A DNA stretch of 40,286 nt from Actinophytocola sp. (lineage in GTDB: Bacteria; Actinomycetota; Actinomycetes; Mycobacteriales; Pseudonocardiaceae): contig WHUB01000035.1 in the NCBI GenBank assembly GCA_009377395.1, positions 1,346-41,631 on the forward strand, given 5' to 3'. Under the pieces are notes generated by a model. It did no database searches and was not told the DNA's origin. It saw only the letters and a list, made by a program, of their open reading frames with translations. Made by a program: the position numbers and the translations under genes. Below are positions 17,470-26,978 of the stretch, in pieces (within the stretch, counting starts at the first letter, position 1; every line of letters begins with the position of its first letter).

Positions 17470-18386
17470 GCCGCCCGCTCGGCGAGAGCGTCGGCGATGG
17501 GGCCGAGGTCGTCGAGCACGCCGAGCGAGGTCGCCAGCGCCACGACGTCCGCGCGCACCTCCGGCGCCAGCTCCCGCACCGCCTCCGCGACGTCCGCCTT
17601 CGCGTCGCCGGGCAACGCCGCCGCCATCGGCAGCAGCGCGTGCCAGTGCCCGCAGGTCGCGGCCGCCGCGACGAGCTGGTCGAGCGTGCCACGTCCGGCG
17701 ATCATGATCGCGTCGGCGAGCCGGGGCACCTGGTCGTCGCGCAGGTGGCTGGCCAGCCGCAGCAGCGCGACGAACAGATCCTCCCGCGCGGCCGCTGTGA
17801 ACATCTCGGACAGCCGGTCGGTGCCGAGGACGTCCACCACGGCGGGGATGGCGTGGGGACTGTCGACGGCGTAGGCGGCGCGCAGCAGCTGGCCGTCGTC
17901 GAGCACGCCGATGGCTGCGGCGAGCGGGCTCTCGCCGAGGAAGCCGACGAACTGGCCCAGCGTGATCCAGTCCTGCCGCCCGCCGAGCACGCGAGCGACG
18001 TCGGCGATGAGGTCGTCCGGCAGGTTGCCGACGACGCCCTCGACGCGGCGCGGGTCCAGCTCGACGGCCACGTCAGTGAGGAACTCGACCGGCAGCCGGC
18101 CCGCGACCTCGCTCGCCTTGCCCGGGTCGATCGTGCCCGCCACCCGGGCGCACAGCAGCGGCCCGAACACGTGCTGGGCGATCTTCGCGAGCACCGGCGA
18201 CGGCAGCAGCTTCGCGGCAGACCCCAGTCGGGTCAGCACACCGGCGTGCGCGTCGAACAGCGTGTCGGTGAGCTGGCTGCGAAACGCCATCAGCTCGGCG
18301 TCGTCGACGTCGTGCAGGAAGCCGAGCTGGTCCGGGCGCAGCCGCAGCAACCGGGCGATGCGCTCGATCTCGGGGCGCGCGGTCAC
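17466..18386 (-). CDS. Helical repeat-like protein of unknown function
   Basis: A 306-residue, almost wholly helical protein with no signal peptide and no recognised family. The body looks like a series of ~30-45-residue helical units with leucine/valine cores and D/P turns ([22 protein letters not shown], then [45 protein letters not shown]), which recalls the cytosolic N domain of MgtE or other alpha-solenoids. That likeness is impression only. GTG at 18386 overlaps the stop of the upstream 71-residue gene as GTGA, so the two are coupled. It converges on hutI with a 4-nt overlap. Confidence 0.7.
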   Translation of the reverse strand: MTARPEIERIARLLRLRPDQLGFLHDVDDAELMAFRSQLTDTLFDAHAGVLTRLGSAAKLLPSPVLAKIAQHVFGPLLCARVAGTIDPGKASEVAGRLPVEFLTDVAVELDPRRVEGVVGNLPDDLIADVARVLGGRQDWITLGQFVGFLGESPLAAAIGVLDDGQLLRAAYAVDSPHAIPAVVDVLGTDRLSEMFTAAAREDLFVALLRLASHLRDDQVPRLADAIMIAGRGTLDQLVAAAATCGHWHALLPMAAALPGDAKADVAEAVRELAPEVRADVVALATSLGVLDDLGPIADALAERAA

Positions 18387-18598
18387 AGGCCGACCGCCTT
18401 GCGCACCGGGCCGCGCAGCAGCTTGGGCACGTACCGCAGGCTGTCCTCCGCCGCGGCGGCCAGCTCCTCGCGTTGCGACCGCTTGGCCGCGCCGAGCGCG
18501 TCGGCGAGGTACTGCTGGTCGTCCTCGCCGAGCGCGGCGATCCCGTCCGGCAGCTCGCCGGTGACGCGCTCGCCCAGTGTCCGCCGTGCCGTGGCCAT
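18383..18598 (-). CDS. Small helical protein, partner of the downstream 306-residue protein
   Basis: A 71-residue product of unknown function: GERVTGELPDGIAALGEDD, QQYLADALGAAKRSQREELAAAAEDSLRYVPKLLRGPVRKAVG. It is charged and helical, without membrane segments. The ATG at 18598 is preceded by GGAAGGTGG, a fair ribosome binding site; an earlier in-frame ATG (18631) lies across that site and is less likely. The GTGA overlap with the next gene suggests the two proteins work together. Confidence 0.65.
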   Translation of the reverse strand: MATARRTLGERVTGELPDGIAALGEDDQQYLADALGAAKRSQREELAAAAEDSLRYVPKLLRGPVRKAVGL

Positions 18599-18678
18599 AT
18601 CGCGTTCCACCTTCCCCGAACCGGCTCCCACGGTGAATCTTGAGCGAACTCGGACGGGACAGCAAGCAACGAGGCCGG

Positions 18679-19479
18679 TTACCGGAGCGACCGGGGCACG
18701 TACTGCGGGGCCTCCTTGGTCTTGCCCGCCGCGCGCGCGATCTTGTGGTTCTTGCCGCGCAGCAGCCTCCGCTGCCAGCGGCTTTCGACGCGGAACGCGG
18801 CGCGGGGCGAAAGGTGCCGGGTGCGCTGGAACAGGGCTTTCGTCGCCGCGATGGCGTCGGGAGAGCGGGCCGCCAGCTCCTCGGCGAACGCCTCGGCCGC
18901 CTTGAGCGGGGTGTCGCTCGCCTCGGTGGCAAGGCCCAGCTCGACGGCGCGCTCGCCGCTGAAGGTCTCACCCGTCATGGTGAGTCGCATCGCGACGTCC
19001 ATACCGACCAGCTCACGCAAGGTGACCGAACCGGTCATGTCGGGCACGAGGCCCCACTTGGCTTCCATGATCGAGAACTCGCAGTCCGGCGTGGTGAAGC
19101 GGAAGTCGGCACCGAGCGCGAGTTGCAGCCCGCCGCCGTAGCAACGGCCGTGCACGACGGCGATCACCGGCACCGGCAGCTCCCGCCACGCCCAGCACAC
19201 CTGCTGGTAGAGGTTGGTCGCGCGGCCGGGCGCGCGGAAGAAGTTCAGCGCGAACTTGAGCGGCTGCTTGCCCGCCGACGCGAAGTCGAGACCGGCGCAG
19301 AACGCCGGTCCCTCGCCCTGCAAGATCACGACACGGACGTCGCGGTCGCGCTTGATGCGCTTCGCCGCCGCCACGAGCGCGTGGAACATGTCCAGGTCCA
19401 GGCCGTTGAACTTGTCGCCTCGGGTCATGGTCACGTAGGCGATGGGGCCACGGATCACGGTGCTGACGCGCTCACTCAT
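18679..19479 (-). CDS. Crotonase / enoyl-CoA hydratase-isomerase family protein
   Basis: A 266-residue crotonase-fold enzyme acting on an acyl-CoA. The two oxyanion-hole segments are present: FCAGLDFAS and HGRCYGGGLQLALGADFRF. The active-site strip reads IMEAKWGLVPDMTGS, with a Glu and, further on, an Asp, the arrangement of hydratases and dienoyl-CoA isomerases. A region of RAPGRATNLYQQVCWAWRELPVPVIA lies between. The C-terminal ~35 residues are strongly basic. The true substrate is open. It is transcribed in the same direction as the two-gene unit downstream (80-nt gap), so it could be part of that transcript. Confidence 0.9.
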   Translation of the reverse strand: MSERVSTVIRGPIAYVTMTRGDKFNGLDLDMFHALVAAAKRIKRDRDVRVVILQGEGPAFCAGLDFASAGKQPLKFALNFFRAPGRATNLYQQVCWAWRELPVPVIAVVHGRCYGGGLQLALGADFRFTTPDCEFSIMEAKWGLVPDMTGSVTLRELVGMDVAMRLTMTGETFSGERAVELGLATEASDTPLKAAEAFAEELAARSPDAIAATKALFQRTRHLSPRAAFRVESRWQRRLLRGKNHKIARAAGKTKEAPQYVPRSLR

Positions 19480-19569
19480 GGACCAACGGTACGTCAGCGG
19501 TCGCCGTCACAGGCAGAGCCGAGTGAGGAACACGACGTCCTGAGCGTGGGACGCGGTGTCCCGAGGTGG

Positions 19570-19740
19570 TTACTCCCTGCCTCGGATGATGGTGGGTTCG
19601 AAGCCGTCGTCGTCGCGCGGTGTCGGGATGCCGAACGGGGACTCCTGCGTCGCCTGGGGCTCTTCGCCGAGGCGACGCTGGGCGGGCGCGAAGGTCGTGT
19701 CGCTCTCCTGGGCGGCTGGCTGCTCGTGGGTAGTGCTCAT
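19570..19740 (-). CDS. Small acidic protein, 56 residues, unknown
   Basis: The frame codes for a small hydrophilic protein: MSTTHEQPAAQESDTTFAP, then QRRLGEEPQATQES, PFGIPTPRDDDGFEPTIIRG. It is rich in E, Q, T and P and has no hydrophobic core, so it is probably disordered. An ATG at 19740 is favoured; the in-frame ATG at 19800 would add 20 residues. The ribosome binding site is weak (GAGAAG). A short 5-bp hairpin (GGGAC 19548-19552 with GTCCC 19558-19562) lies just past the stop. No function is proposed. Confidence 0.45.
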   Translation of the reverse strand: MSTTHEQPAAQESDTTFAPAQRRLGEEPQATQESPFGIPTPRDDDGFEPTIIRGRE

Positions 19741-19858
19741 GGTGCTTCTCACCGCATCCCTATATGTCGCTGGTGCTTCCCCCCGGCCGTCCGCAGACAA
19801 ATACCGGCTACCCGTTATGTCACGCAGCCAAGCCTGGTGTTACATCTCACGGAGAGGA

Positions 19859-20353
19859 TCAACCGATCGTGCCGGTGTGATCACGCAGCAGCGCGACACC
19901 GTCCTCGTCCGAGAACAGCACATCGCCAGGGTGAAAGGTGATCCCGCCGAAGCTCACCGGCTCGTCGACGGCGCCCTCGGCGTCCTTGGCGCTCTTGCGC
20001 GGGTTGGTGCCGAGCGCCTTGATGCCGATCGGCAGCGTCGCCAGCGTGGCGCTGTCGCGCACCGCGCCGTTGATCACCAGCCCGGCCCAGCCGTTGTCCA
20101 CCGCCGCCTTCGCGATCAGGTCGCCGGTCAGCGCGGTGTGCAGCGAGCCGCCGCCGTCCACGACGAGCACGCAGCCCTCGCCCGCGCTGTTGAGAAGCTG
20201 CTTGACCAGCCCGTTGTCCTGGAAACACCGGACCGTGCGCACCCGGCCCGAGAACGCGGTGAGCTTGCCGAACTGCCGGAACTGGGTGTCGCACACCCGC
20301 AGCGACGGGCCGTGCTCGTCGACGAGATCGGCGGTGCTGAACGACTCGGTCAT
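19859..20353 (-). CDS. rraA: RraA-family protein
   Basis: A 164-residue member of the RraA fold, which includes RNase E regulators and 4-hydroxy-4-methyl-2-oxoglutarate/oxaloacetate aldolases. Family motifs are TADLVDEHG at the start, [23 protein letters not shown] and the G-x(20)-R-D type arrangement ending in GAVRDSATL, and [18 protein letters not shown]. The length fits RraA proper. Whether it inhibits RNase E/G or acts as a Class II aldolase cannot be told from sequence. ATG 20353 is preceded by TACAGT and 6 nt, again the leaderless pattern. It diverges from a winged-helix gene with an operator-like repeat between them. Confidence 0.9.
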   Translation of the reverse strand: MTESFSTADLVDEHGPSLRVCDTQFRQFGKLTAFSGRVRTVRCFQDNGLVKQLLNSAGEGCVLVVDGGGSLHTALTGDLIAKAAVDNGWAGLVINGAVRDSATLATLPIGIKALGTNPRKSAKDAEGAVDEPVSFGGITFHPGDVLFSDEDGVALLRDHTGTIG

Positions 20354-20359
20354 CGCCCC

Positions 20360-20407
20360 ACTGTAACCAGCCGCGGCCGCCGATCTACGTGCGGAGATAC
20401 GTAGATC
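20360..20407. promoter_or_regulatory. rraA promoter and 9-bp inverted repeat operator
   Basis: On the minus strand TACAGT (20365-20360) lies 6 nt before the rraA ATG. Upstream of it, GATCTACGT (20382-20390) and ACGTAGATC (20399-20407) form a perfect 9-bp inverted repeat with an 8-nt spacer, positioned over the rraA -35 region. It is the most regular operator-like site in the window, in the gap shared with the divergent winged-helix gene, which is the natural candidate for its binder. Confidence 0.65.
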
Positions 20408-20468
20408 TGCGGGTTCGCGCCGGGCCGGCGCGGTTCAGGCTGGTCACAGACACCTGAGGTGGTGCGCC

Positions 20469-20735
20469 ATGAACCAACCACTGTTCGACCCGCATCTGTT
20501 CCTGGCGTTGCGCGAGGTCGCGCGCGGCGACATCCAGCTGAATGCCCTCTCCGGCGAGCTGCGACGGCGCGACACGGCCGCCCCTGCCAGGGTGGCCGAC
20601 GCGCTGACCGATCTGCGGCGCGGCGGCTACCTCCACGCCCGCGCCACCGAACGACACCCGTGGCATCGGCTCGAGCTGACCACGTCCGGCACCCGGCTGC
20701 TCGCGGCCTGGCTCGCCGCGACGTCCGCCGCGTGA
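20469..20735 (+). CDS. Small winged-helix transcriptional regulator
   Basis: An 88-residue protein made of little more than one winged-helix domain: a helix FDPHLFLALREVARGD, a second helix, the recognition region TAAPARVADALTDLRRGGYL, and a wing (HPWHRLELTTSGTRLLAAW). It resembles a minimal PadR/MarR-type HTH. GAGGTGG precedes ATG 20469 at a good distance. The inverted repeat at 20382-20407 lies upstream, between this gene and rraA, suggesting that it regulates itself and rraA. The cobW-type gene on the other strand converges on it with a 3-nt gap. Confidence 0.75.
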   Translation: MNQPLFDPHLFLALREVARGDIQLNALSGELRRRDTAAPARVADALTDLRRGGYLHARATERHPWHRLELTTSGTRLLAAWLAATSAA

Positions 20736-20738
20736 TGC

Positions 20739-21764
20739 TCAGGCATCCACGTAGCGGAGCACGCCGAGCATGCTCTGCTCGTCGAGTGCGCAGGCGCCGG
20801 TCACCTCGCAGGCCCGGAGCCGCGCCAGCACCTCGGACGCGTCGACCCCGGCGCCGATGACGATCAGCTCGGTGTGCGGCTGTTCGTCCCGGCCCCAGTC
20901 GTCGCGGCTCATCTGGATGAACCCGCCGACGGTCTGTAGCCAGAACTTCTGGCCGCGGCCCGGCACGCCGAAGTAGACACAGCCCTTCACTCGATACACC
21001 CCGGCGGGGCGGTCGGACAGCAGCGCGAGCAGCTGCCGGGGATCCATCGGCTCGTCCGTGCGGAACTCGACGCTCTCGAACTCGGCGTGCAGATGCGCCT
21101 CGCAGCCGCCGTCGAGGCCGTCCTCGCGCAGCAGCGCGTCGAAGCTGAGCTGGTCGTCGTCCGGGCGCGCCGGTCGCTGCGGCGGGTCGAACAGCAGCCG
21201 GGGATCCACCCGGCCGTGCGCTGCGGGCACCACCGGCGCGCCGTCGCTGAGCTTGCCGACGGTGGCCAGCAGGTCGTCCCGGGTGTCGTCGTCGACCCGG
21301 TCGACCTTGTTCAGCACCACCAGGTCCGCCACCGCGAGGTGCTGGTCGAGCTGCGGATGCTCGGCGCGGGTGGCCTCGAACTCGGCCGCGTCGACCACCT
21401 CGACCAGCCCGCCGGGCACGACGTCCGCCTCCTCGCTCGCCAGCACCAGCCGCAGCAGGTCCCGGGGCTCGGCCAGCCCGCTGGCCTCGATCACGATGAC
21501 GTCGATGTCGGTGCCGGGCTGGGTGAGCTTGGTCAGCATGGCGTCCATGCCGCTGGCGTCCACCGCGCAGCACAGGCAGCCGTTGTCGAGTGTCACCATC
21601 GCGTCCACCTGCCCGGCGACCAGCATCGCGTCGATGTTGACGCTGCCGAAGTCGTTGACGATGACGCCGATGCGGACGCCGTCGTCGTTGTGCAGCAGAT
21701 GGTTGAGCAGGGTCGTCTTGCCCGACCCGAGGAAGCCGGTGACGATTACGACGGGTGTTGGCAC
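20739..21764 (-). CDS. CobW/COG0523-family G3E GTPase (metallochaperone)
   Basis: A 341-residue GTP-binding protein of the CobW/YeiR/ZigA group, thought to insert or traffic metals such as zinc or cobalt. Motifs in order are Walker A GFLGSGKTTLL near the N-terminus, the metal-binding GCLCC (DNGCLCCAVD), EASGLAEP, the guanine-specificity NKVD, and a CobW C-terminal domain with LHAEFESVEFRT and RVKGCVYF. A GTG at 21764 is taken as start because a TACGTT element lies 7 nt upstream; an ATG at 21791 would add nine residues and is less likely. No Zur-type box was seen in the divergent gap. Confidence 0.9.
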   Translation of the reverse strand: MPTPVVIVTGFLGSGKTTLLNHLLHNDDGVRIGVIVNDFGSVNIDAMLVAGQVDAMVTLDNGCLCCAVDASGMDAMLTKLTQPGTDIDVIVIEASGLAEPRDLLRLVLASEEADVVPGGLVEVVDAAEFEATRAEHPQLDQHLAVADLVVLNKVDRVDDDTRDDLLATVGKLSDGAPVVPAAHGRVDPRLLFDPPQRPARPDDDQLSFDALLREDGLDGGCEAHLHAEFESVEFRTDEPMDPRQLLALLSDRPAGVYRVKGCVYFGVPGRGQKFWLQTVGGFIQMSRDDWGRDEQPHTELIVIGAGVDASEVLARLRACEVTGACALDEQSMLGVLRYVDA

Positions 21765-21771
21765 GGTGCGG

Positions 21772-21777
21772 AACGTA
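21772..21777 (-). promoter_or_regulatory. Putative -10 element of the CobW-type gene
   Basis: TACGTT read on the minus strand ends 7 nt before GTG 21764 and fits the leaderless -10 pattern. It lies within the 33-nt gap to the divergent HhH-GPD gene. Confidence 0.4.
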
Positions 21778-21797
21778 CCGCATGGGACCATGGGGAC

Positions 21798-22373
21798 ATG
21801 CCGAAGACACTCCGCCTGACCGGTGACGCCGAGGCCGACAAGCTGCTGAGCGACGATCCGTTCGCGCTGCTCACCGGGCTCCTGCTCGATCAGCAGTTCC
21901 CGATGGAACACGCCTTCGCGGGACCCAAGAAGATCGCGGACCGGATGGGCCGGTTCAGCATCACCAAGATTGCCGAGACGCCGGTCGAGGACTTCGTCGA
22001 GCTGTGCGTGCAGCCGCCCGCCATCCATCGTTACGGCGGATCGATGGCTCGCCGGGTCCACACCCTGGCGCACTACATCCTGGACCACTACGACGGCAAG
22101 ACGGACGAGATCTGGAAGTCCGGCGAGCCGGACGGCAAGGAACTGCTCCGGCGAGTCAAGGCGCTGCCCGGCTACGGCGACCAGAAGGCGCGGATCTTCG
22201 TGGCGCTGCTCGGCAAGCAACTGGGCGTGACGCCCGACGGCTGGCGAGAGGCCGCGGGATCGTACGGCGAGGAAGGCTCCCGGCGCTCGATCGCCGACGT
22301 CACCGGCTCGGGCACCCTCGCAGAGGTTCGCGCCTTCAAGAAGGCCGCCAAGGCCGCGGCCAAGAAAGAGTGA
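21798..22373 (+). CDS. HhH-GPD type base-excision DNA repair protein
   Basis: A 191-residue helix-hairpin-helix glycosylase-like protein of the small actinobacterial group annotated as HhH-GPD-type base excision repair. The N-terminal half has DPFALLTGLLLDQQFPMEHAF, the typical GPD-fold opening; the HhH motif is in KALPGYGDQKARIFVALLGKQ. The C-terminal tail is lysine/alanine-rich (FKKAAKAAAKKE), likely DNA-contacting. Substrate base is unknown. It diverges from the CobW-type gene with a gap of 33 nt, so their promoters overlap. Confidence 0.88.
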   Translation: MPKTLRLTGDAEADKLLSDDPFALLTGLLLDQQFPMEHAFAGPKKIADRMGRFSITKIAETPVEDFVELCVQPPAIHRYGGSMARRVHTLAHYILDHYDGKTDEIWKSGEPDGKELLRRVKALPGYGDQKARIFVALLGKQLGVTPDGWREAAGSYGEEGSRRSIADVTGSGTLAEVRAFKKAAKAAAKKE

Positions 22374-22422
22374 GTCGACCGGGGTCAGGCAACCCGTCGC
22401 GGCGCCGTTCCGTCCTGGCAGC

Positions 22423-23220
22423 ATGAGGGCGTTACTGAACATCACGTTGCTGGCCGTCGTCGCCTCGGCGATCGGCGGCTGTGGCGCGACGGGAGACGCG
22501 GAGACAGCGGGGTCGCCGGACCGGCTCCCGGTCGGTCAGGAGTTCCTGTCGACCCAGGTGAGCGAGGCGGGGAAGCCGCGACCACTCGTCGGGGACACCA
22601 GGATCCGGCTGAGCTTCGGCGAGGGAAAGCTGACCATCGACGCGGGCTGCAACTCGCTGTTCGGCGACGCGCGGCTCGCGGACGGCACCCTCGTCGTGGA
22701 GAACATCGGCGGCACCGAGATGGGGTGCAGCCAGCCGCTCATGAAGCAGGACGAGTGGGTCACCGAGTTCTTCGGCAGCGGTCCGCGCTGGCAGCATGCC
22801 GGTGACACGCTGACGCTGACCAGCGGCGACACCAGCATCACCCTGCTGGCACGCCAGGCCGTCGAGCCGGATCGGTCGTTGCTCGGCACGCGCTGGCAGC
22901 TCGACACCGTCATCGACGGCGCGACCGCGTCGAGCGTGCCCGCCGGGGTCGAGGCGCGGCTGCGGTTCGGCCAGGACGGCAGCGTGACCGGCAGCGGCGG
23001 CTGCAACCAGCTCTCCGCGCGGTTCGAGCGTGACGGCGACCGGATCACCTTCAGCCAGGTGATCACGACGCGCATGCTGTGTCCGGGAGACCGGAGCCGG
23101 GTGGAGCGCACGGTGCTCGCCGTGCTCGAGTCGGCGCCGAGGGTTGAGATCGAGGCGGGCAGGCTCACGCTGACCTCGGACTCAGGACAGGGTCTCGGCT
23201 TCACCGCGTCTGAGCGGTAG
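22423..23220 (+). CDS. Lipoprotein with two META (DUF306) domains
   Basis: A 265-residue predicted lipoprotein. The signal peptide ends in IGGC with the lipidated Cys at residue 20. Two repeats of the META/HslJ-type domain follow, at about 35-140 and 150-260. Each has the signature GCN (DAGCNSLFG; SGGCNQLSA) and a second Cys (TEMGCSQP; RMLCPGD), so each half can form its own disulfide. META proteins are linked to heat or drug resistance in other bacteria, but no role is known here. The DUF5819 gene begins 43 nt after the stop on the same strand, which allows one transcript. Confidence 0.85.
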   Translation: MRALLNITLLAVVASAIGGCGATGDAETAGSPDRLPVGQEFLSTQVSEAGKPRPLVGDTRIRLSFGEGKLTIDAGCNSLFGDARLADGTLVVENIGGTEMGCSQPLMKQDEWVTEFFGSGPRWQHAGDTLTLTSGDTSITLLARQAVEPDRSLLGTRWQLDTVIDGATASSVPAGVEARLRFGQDGSVTGSGGCNQLSARFERDGDRITFSQVITTRMLCPGDRSRVERTVLAVLESAPRVEIEAGRLTLTSDSGQGLGFTASER

Positions 23221-23263
23221 CCTCGCGCGACCCCGGCGGGCGCGGCGGGCAGAATTGGCCGGT

Positions 23264-23917
23264 ATGGAGCCCGAGAGCGAGCCGGTCGGCGAGGACACCG
23301 GGCTGTCCACGCGCGCTACGGCGCTGGTCGCCGCCGCTGCCGGGGCGGTCGCGCTCGCCGTCGCGGTGCACGTCGCCATGGTGCTGCTCTACGTCCTGCC
23401 GGAGAACGTGGTCAGCGAGCGGTACGGCAGCCAGGTCCACGGCTACATGTCGCCCGAGCTGGTGCAGAACTGGGCGTTGTTCGCGCCGGAGCCGCTGTAC
23501 GTGAACCGGTCGCTGCACGCTCGCGCGCGGGTCGACACCGGTGCCGCCACCGTGACCACGGACTGGTTCAACCTCTCCGCGGTCGACCTCGCGGGCACCC
23601 AGGGCCAGCTGTTCCCCAGCCACACCCGCAACCAGCTGCGCAAAGGCTGGGACACGTTCGACGAGACCCACGACGCCGAGTACCGGTCCACCAGCATCGC
23701 CGGCGCCGTCTCCAAGTCGTTCCTGAAGCGGGTCGCGCTGATGCGGCTGAGCCATCAGATCGACGGCACGATCAGCTACGTCCAGCTGCGCTCGGCCAAG
23801 ACCTACGTGCCGGAGCCGCCGTGGAGCGACCGGTCGACGCGCGAGGGCGTCTACTACGAGGTGCTGCCGTGGTGGCAGGTCGGCGTGCACGACTTTCCCG
23901 AGGGCAGCAGCCGATGA
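23264..23917 (+). CDS. DUF5819 family membrane-anchored protein, SdpA-like
   Basis: A 217-residue protein with one membrane helix (about 19-46) and a ~170-residue extracytoplasmic part containing the landmark WALFAPEPLYVNRSLHARAR and later RVALMRLS. This matches DUF5819, a family usually found directly upstream of an HTTM gene. The layout (one helix plus an outer domain with a W-x-L-F-x-P motif) recalls SdpA of the Bacillus toxin-maturation pair SdpAB. ATG 23264 is chosen over a TTG three codons earlier. The stop overlaps the next ATG by 4 nt, so the two proteins are made together. The functional parallel is inference. Confidence 0.75.
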   Translation: MEPESEPVGEDTGLSTRATALVAAAAGAVALAVAVHVAMVLLYVLPENVVSERYGSQVHGYMSPELVQNWALFAPEPLYVNRSLHARARVDTGAATVTTDWFNLSAVDLAGTQGQLFPSHTRNQLRKGWDTFDETHDAEYRSTSIAGAVSKSFLKRVALMRLSHQIDGTISYVQLRSAKTYVPEPPWSDRSTREGVYYEVLPWWQVGVHDFPEGSSR

Positions 23918-25044
23918 GCCTGGCAGGCGGTTTCGAGCGGATCACCCGCACCGCGCTCGGCACGTACCAGACCGCCGCGGTGCGCATCGGCGTCGCGGCG
24001 ACCTGGCTCGGCTTCCTGCTGCGGGAGTGGCCCAACCGGCACGAGCTGTACGGCCCGGAGGGCCCGCTGAGCTCCGATCTCGCGGCGCAGTACGTCGAGG
24101 ACTACGGCTCGTTCACTGTGCTGCTGTGGTCGGAGTCCGCGTGGTGGTTCGAGGCGTGCTACGTCTTCGCCATCCTCGCCGCCGTGGCGCTGCTGCTCGG
24201 CTGGCGGACCCGGACGGCGTCGGTGCTGTTCATGATCGGCGTGCTCTCGGTGCAGAACCGCAACCCGCTCATCAGCGACGGCGGCGACAACGTGCTGCAT
24301 CTGATGGCGATCTACCTGGTGCTGACCCGCTGCGGTCGGGTGTTCTCCCTCGACGCCAGGCGGGCCCGGCCGACGCGGGATGTGACGGGTGTGCTGCTGT
24401 GGTCGGCGCTCGCGCTCTCGCTGGTGACGGCGTTCGCGTTCGGCGTCCTCGGCGGCGGCTGGCTGTTGATCTTCACCGGACTGCTGGTGGTGCACGCCGT
24501 GTGGTGGGCGGTGGACCGCCACACCGGCGGCGAGCCTCGCGCGGTCTGCGACATGATCGCGAACCTGGTGCACAACGGCGCGGTGCTGATGATCATCGTG
24601 CAGGTGTGCGTGCTGTACGCGACGGCGGGCTGGTACAAGGTGCAGGGCACGCGGTGGCTGGATGGCACGGCCGCGTACTACCCGCTTCAGGTGGCCGACT
24701 TCCAGCCATGGCCCGCGCTCTCCGACGCGGTGTCGGCGCACGGCCTGCCGGTGCTGCTGATGACCTACGGCACCGTGATCGTGCAGATCGCGTTCCCGTT
24801 CACGCTGTTCAACCGGCGGATCAAGAACGTGATGCTCGCCTGCCTGATCACCGAGCACCTGGCCATCGCGGTGTTGCTCGGGTTGCCGTTCTTCTCGCTG
24901 GCCATGATCTCGGCTGACCTCATCTTCCTGCCGACCAGCCTGCTACGCCGCGTGCGTGCCAAGTTCGCGGCGCGTCCGCGCGAGTCCCCCGTTCTGGAGT
25001 CGCGAGTCCCGGCTTCTGGGGCCGCGAGTTCCGACTTGCGGTGA
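23914..25044 (+). CDS. HTTM-domain membrane protein, SdpB-like
   Basis: A 376-residue polytopic protein with the HTTM fold shared by vitamin K-dependent gamma-carboxylase and SdpB. About eight hydrophobic segments are visible; the conserved region with charged and aromatic residues is SVQNRNPLISDGGDNVLHLM, typical for this family, and later GWYKVQGTRWLDGTAAYYPLQ. It starts within the stop codon of the DUF5819 gene. The last ~22 residues (ESPVLESRVP and following) are encoded by a 22-bp-periodic repeat and are probably an appended non-functional tail. The pair may modify or secrete a peptide, but no precursor gene is seen nearby. Confidence 0.82.
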   Translation: MSLAGGFERITRTALGTYQTAAVRIGVAATWLGFLLREWPNRHELYGPEGPLSSDLAAQYVEDYGSFTVLLWSESAWWFEACYVFAILAAVALLLGWRTRTASVLFMIGVLSVQNRNPLISDGGDNVLHLMAIYLVLTRCGRVFSLDARRARPTRDVTGVLLWSALALSLVTAFAFGVLGGGWLLIFTGLLVVHAVWWAVDRHTGGEPRAVCDMIANLVHNGAVLMIIVQVCVLYATAGWYKVQGTRWLDGTAAYYPLQVADFQPWPALSDAVSAHGLPVLLMTYGTVIVQIAFPFTLFNRRIKNVMLACLITEHLAIAVLLGLPFFSLAMISADLIFLPTSLLRRVRAKFAARPRESPVLESRVPASGAASSDLR

Positions 25045-25085
25045 TCGGATCTCGGGACTCGCGGCGCTGGATCCCGGGACTCGCG
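24979..25085. repeat. Cluster of 22-bp-spaced repeats in both orientations
   Basis: The core CGCGAGTYCC occurs in forward orientation at 24979, 25001 and 25023 and as reverse complement ending at 25063 and 25085. All neighbouring same-strand copies are exactly 22 nt apart. The arrangement is near symmetric about 25043, the stop codon of the HTTM gene. It spans from the HTTM coding end to within 2 nt of the leuA stop and can form a large hairpin that could terminate both convergent genes. I recall similar GCGAGTCCCG elements scattered in Amycolatopsis-type genomes, but cannot verify this here. Confidence 0.8.
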
Positions 25086-25086
25086 G

Positions 25087-26949
<1,863 letters not shown>

Positions 26950-26978
26950 TTAGCTCAGCTCCGCGAACGCCCTGGGGG

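Noticed and set aside
21765..22445. N-terminal extension of the CobW-type gene
   Set aside because: The minus-strand frame stays open through the divergent HhH-GPD gene by base composition only; the G-domain begins just after GTG 21764.
24979..25085. CRISPR array
   Set aside because: The regular 22-nt spacing comes from a 10-nt core in both orientations, with no true spacers and no cas genes.
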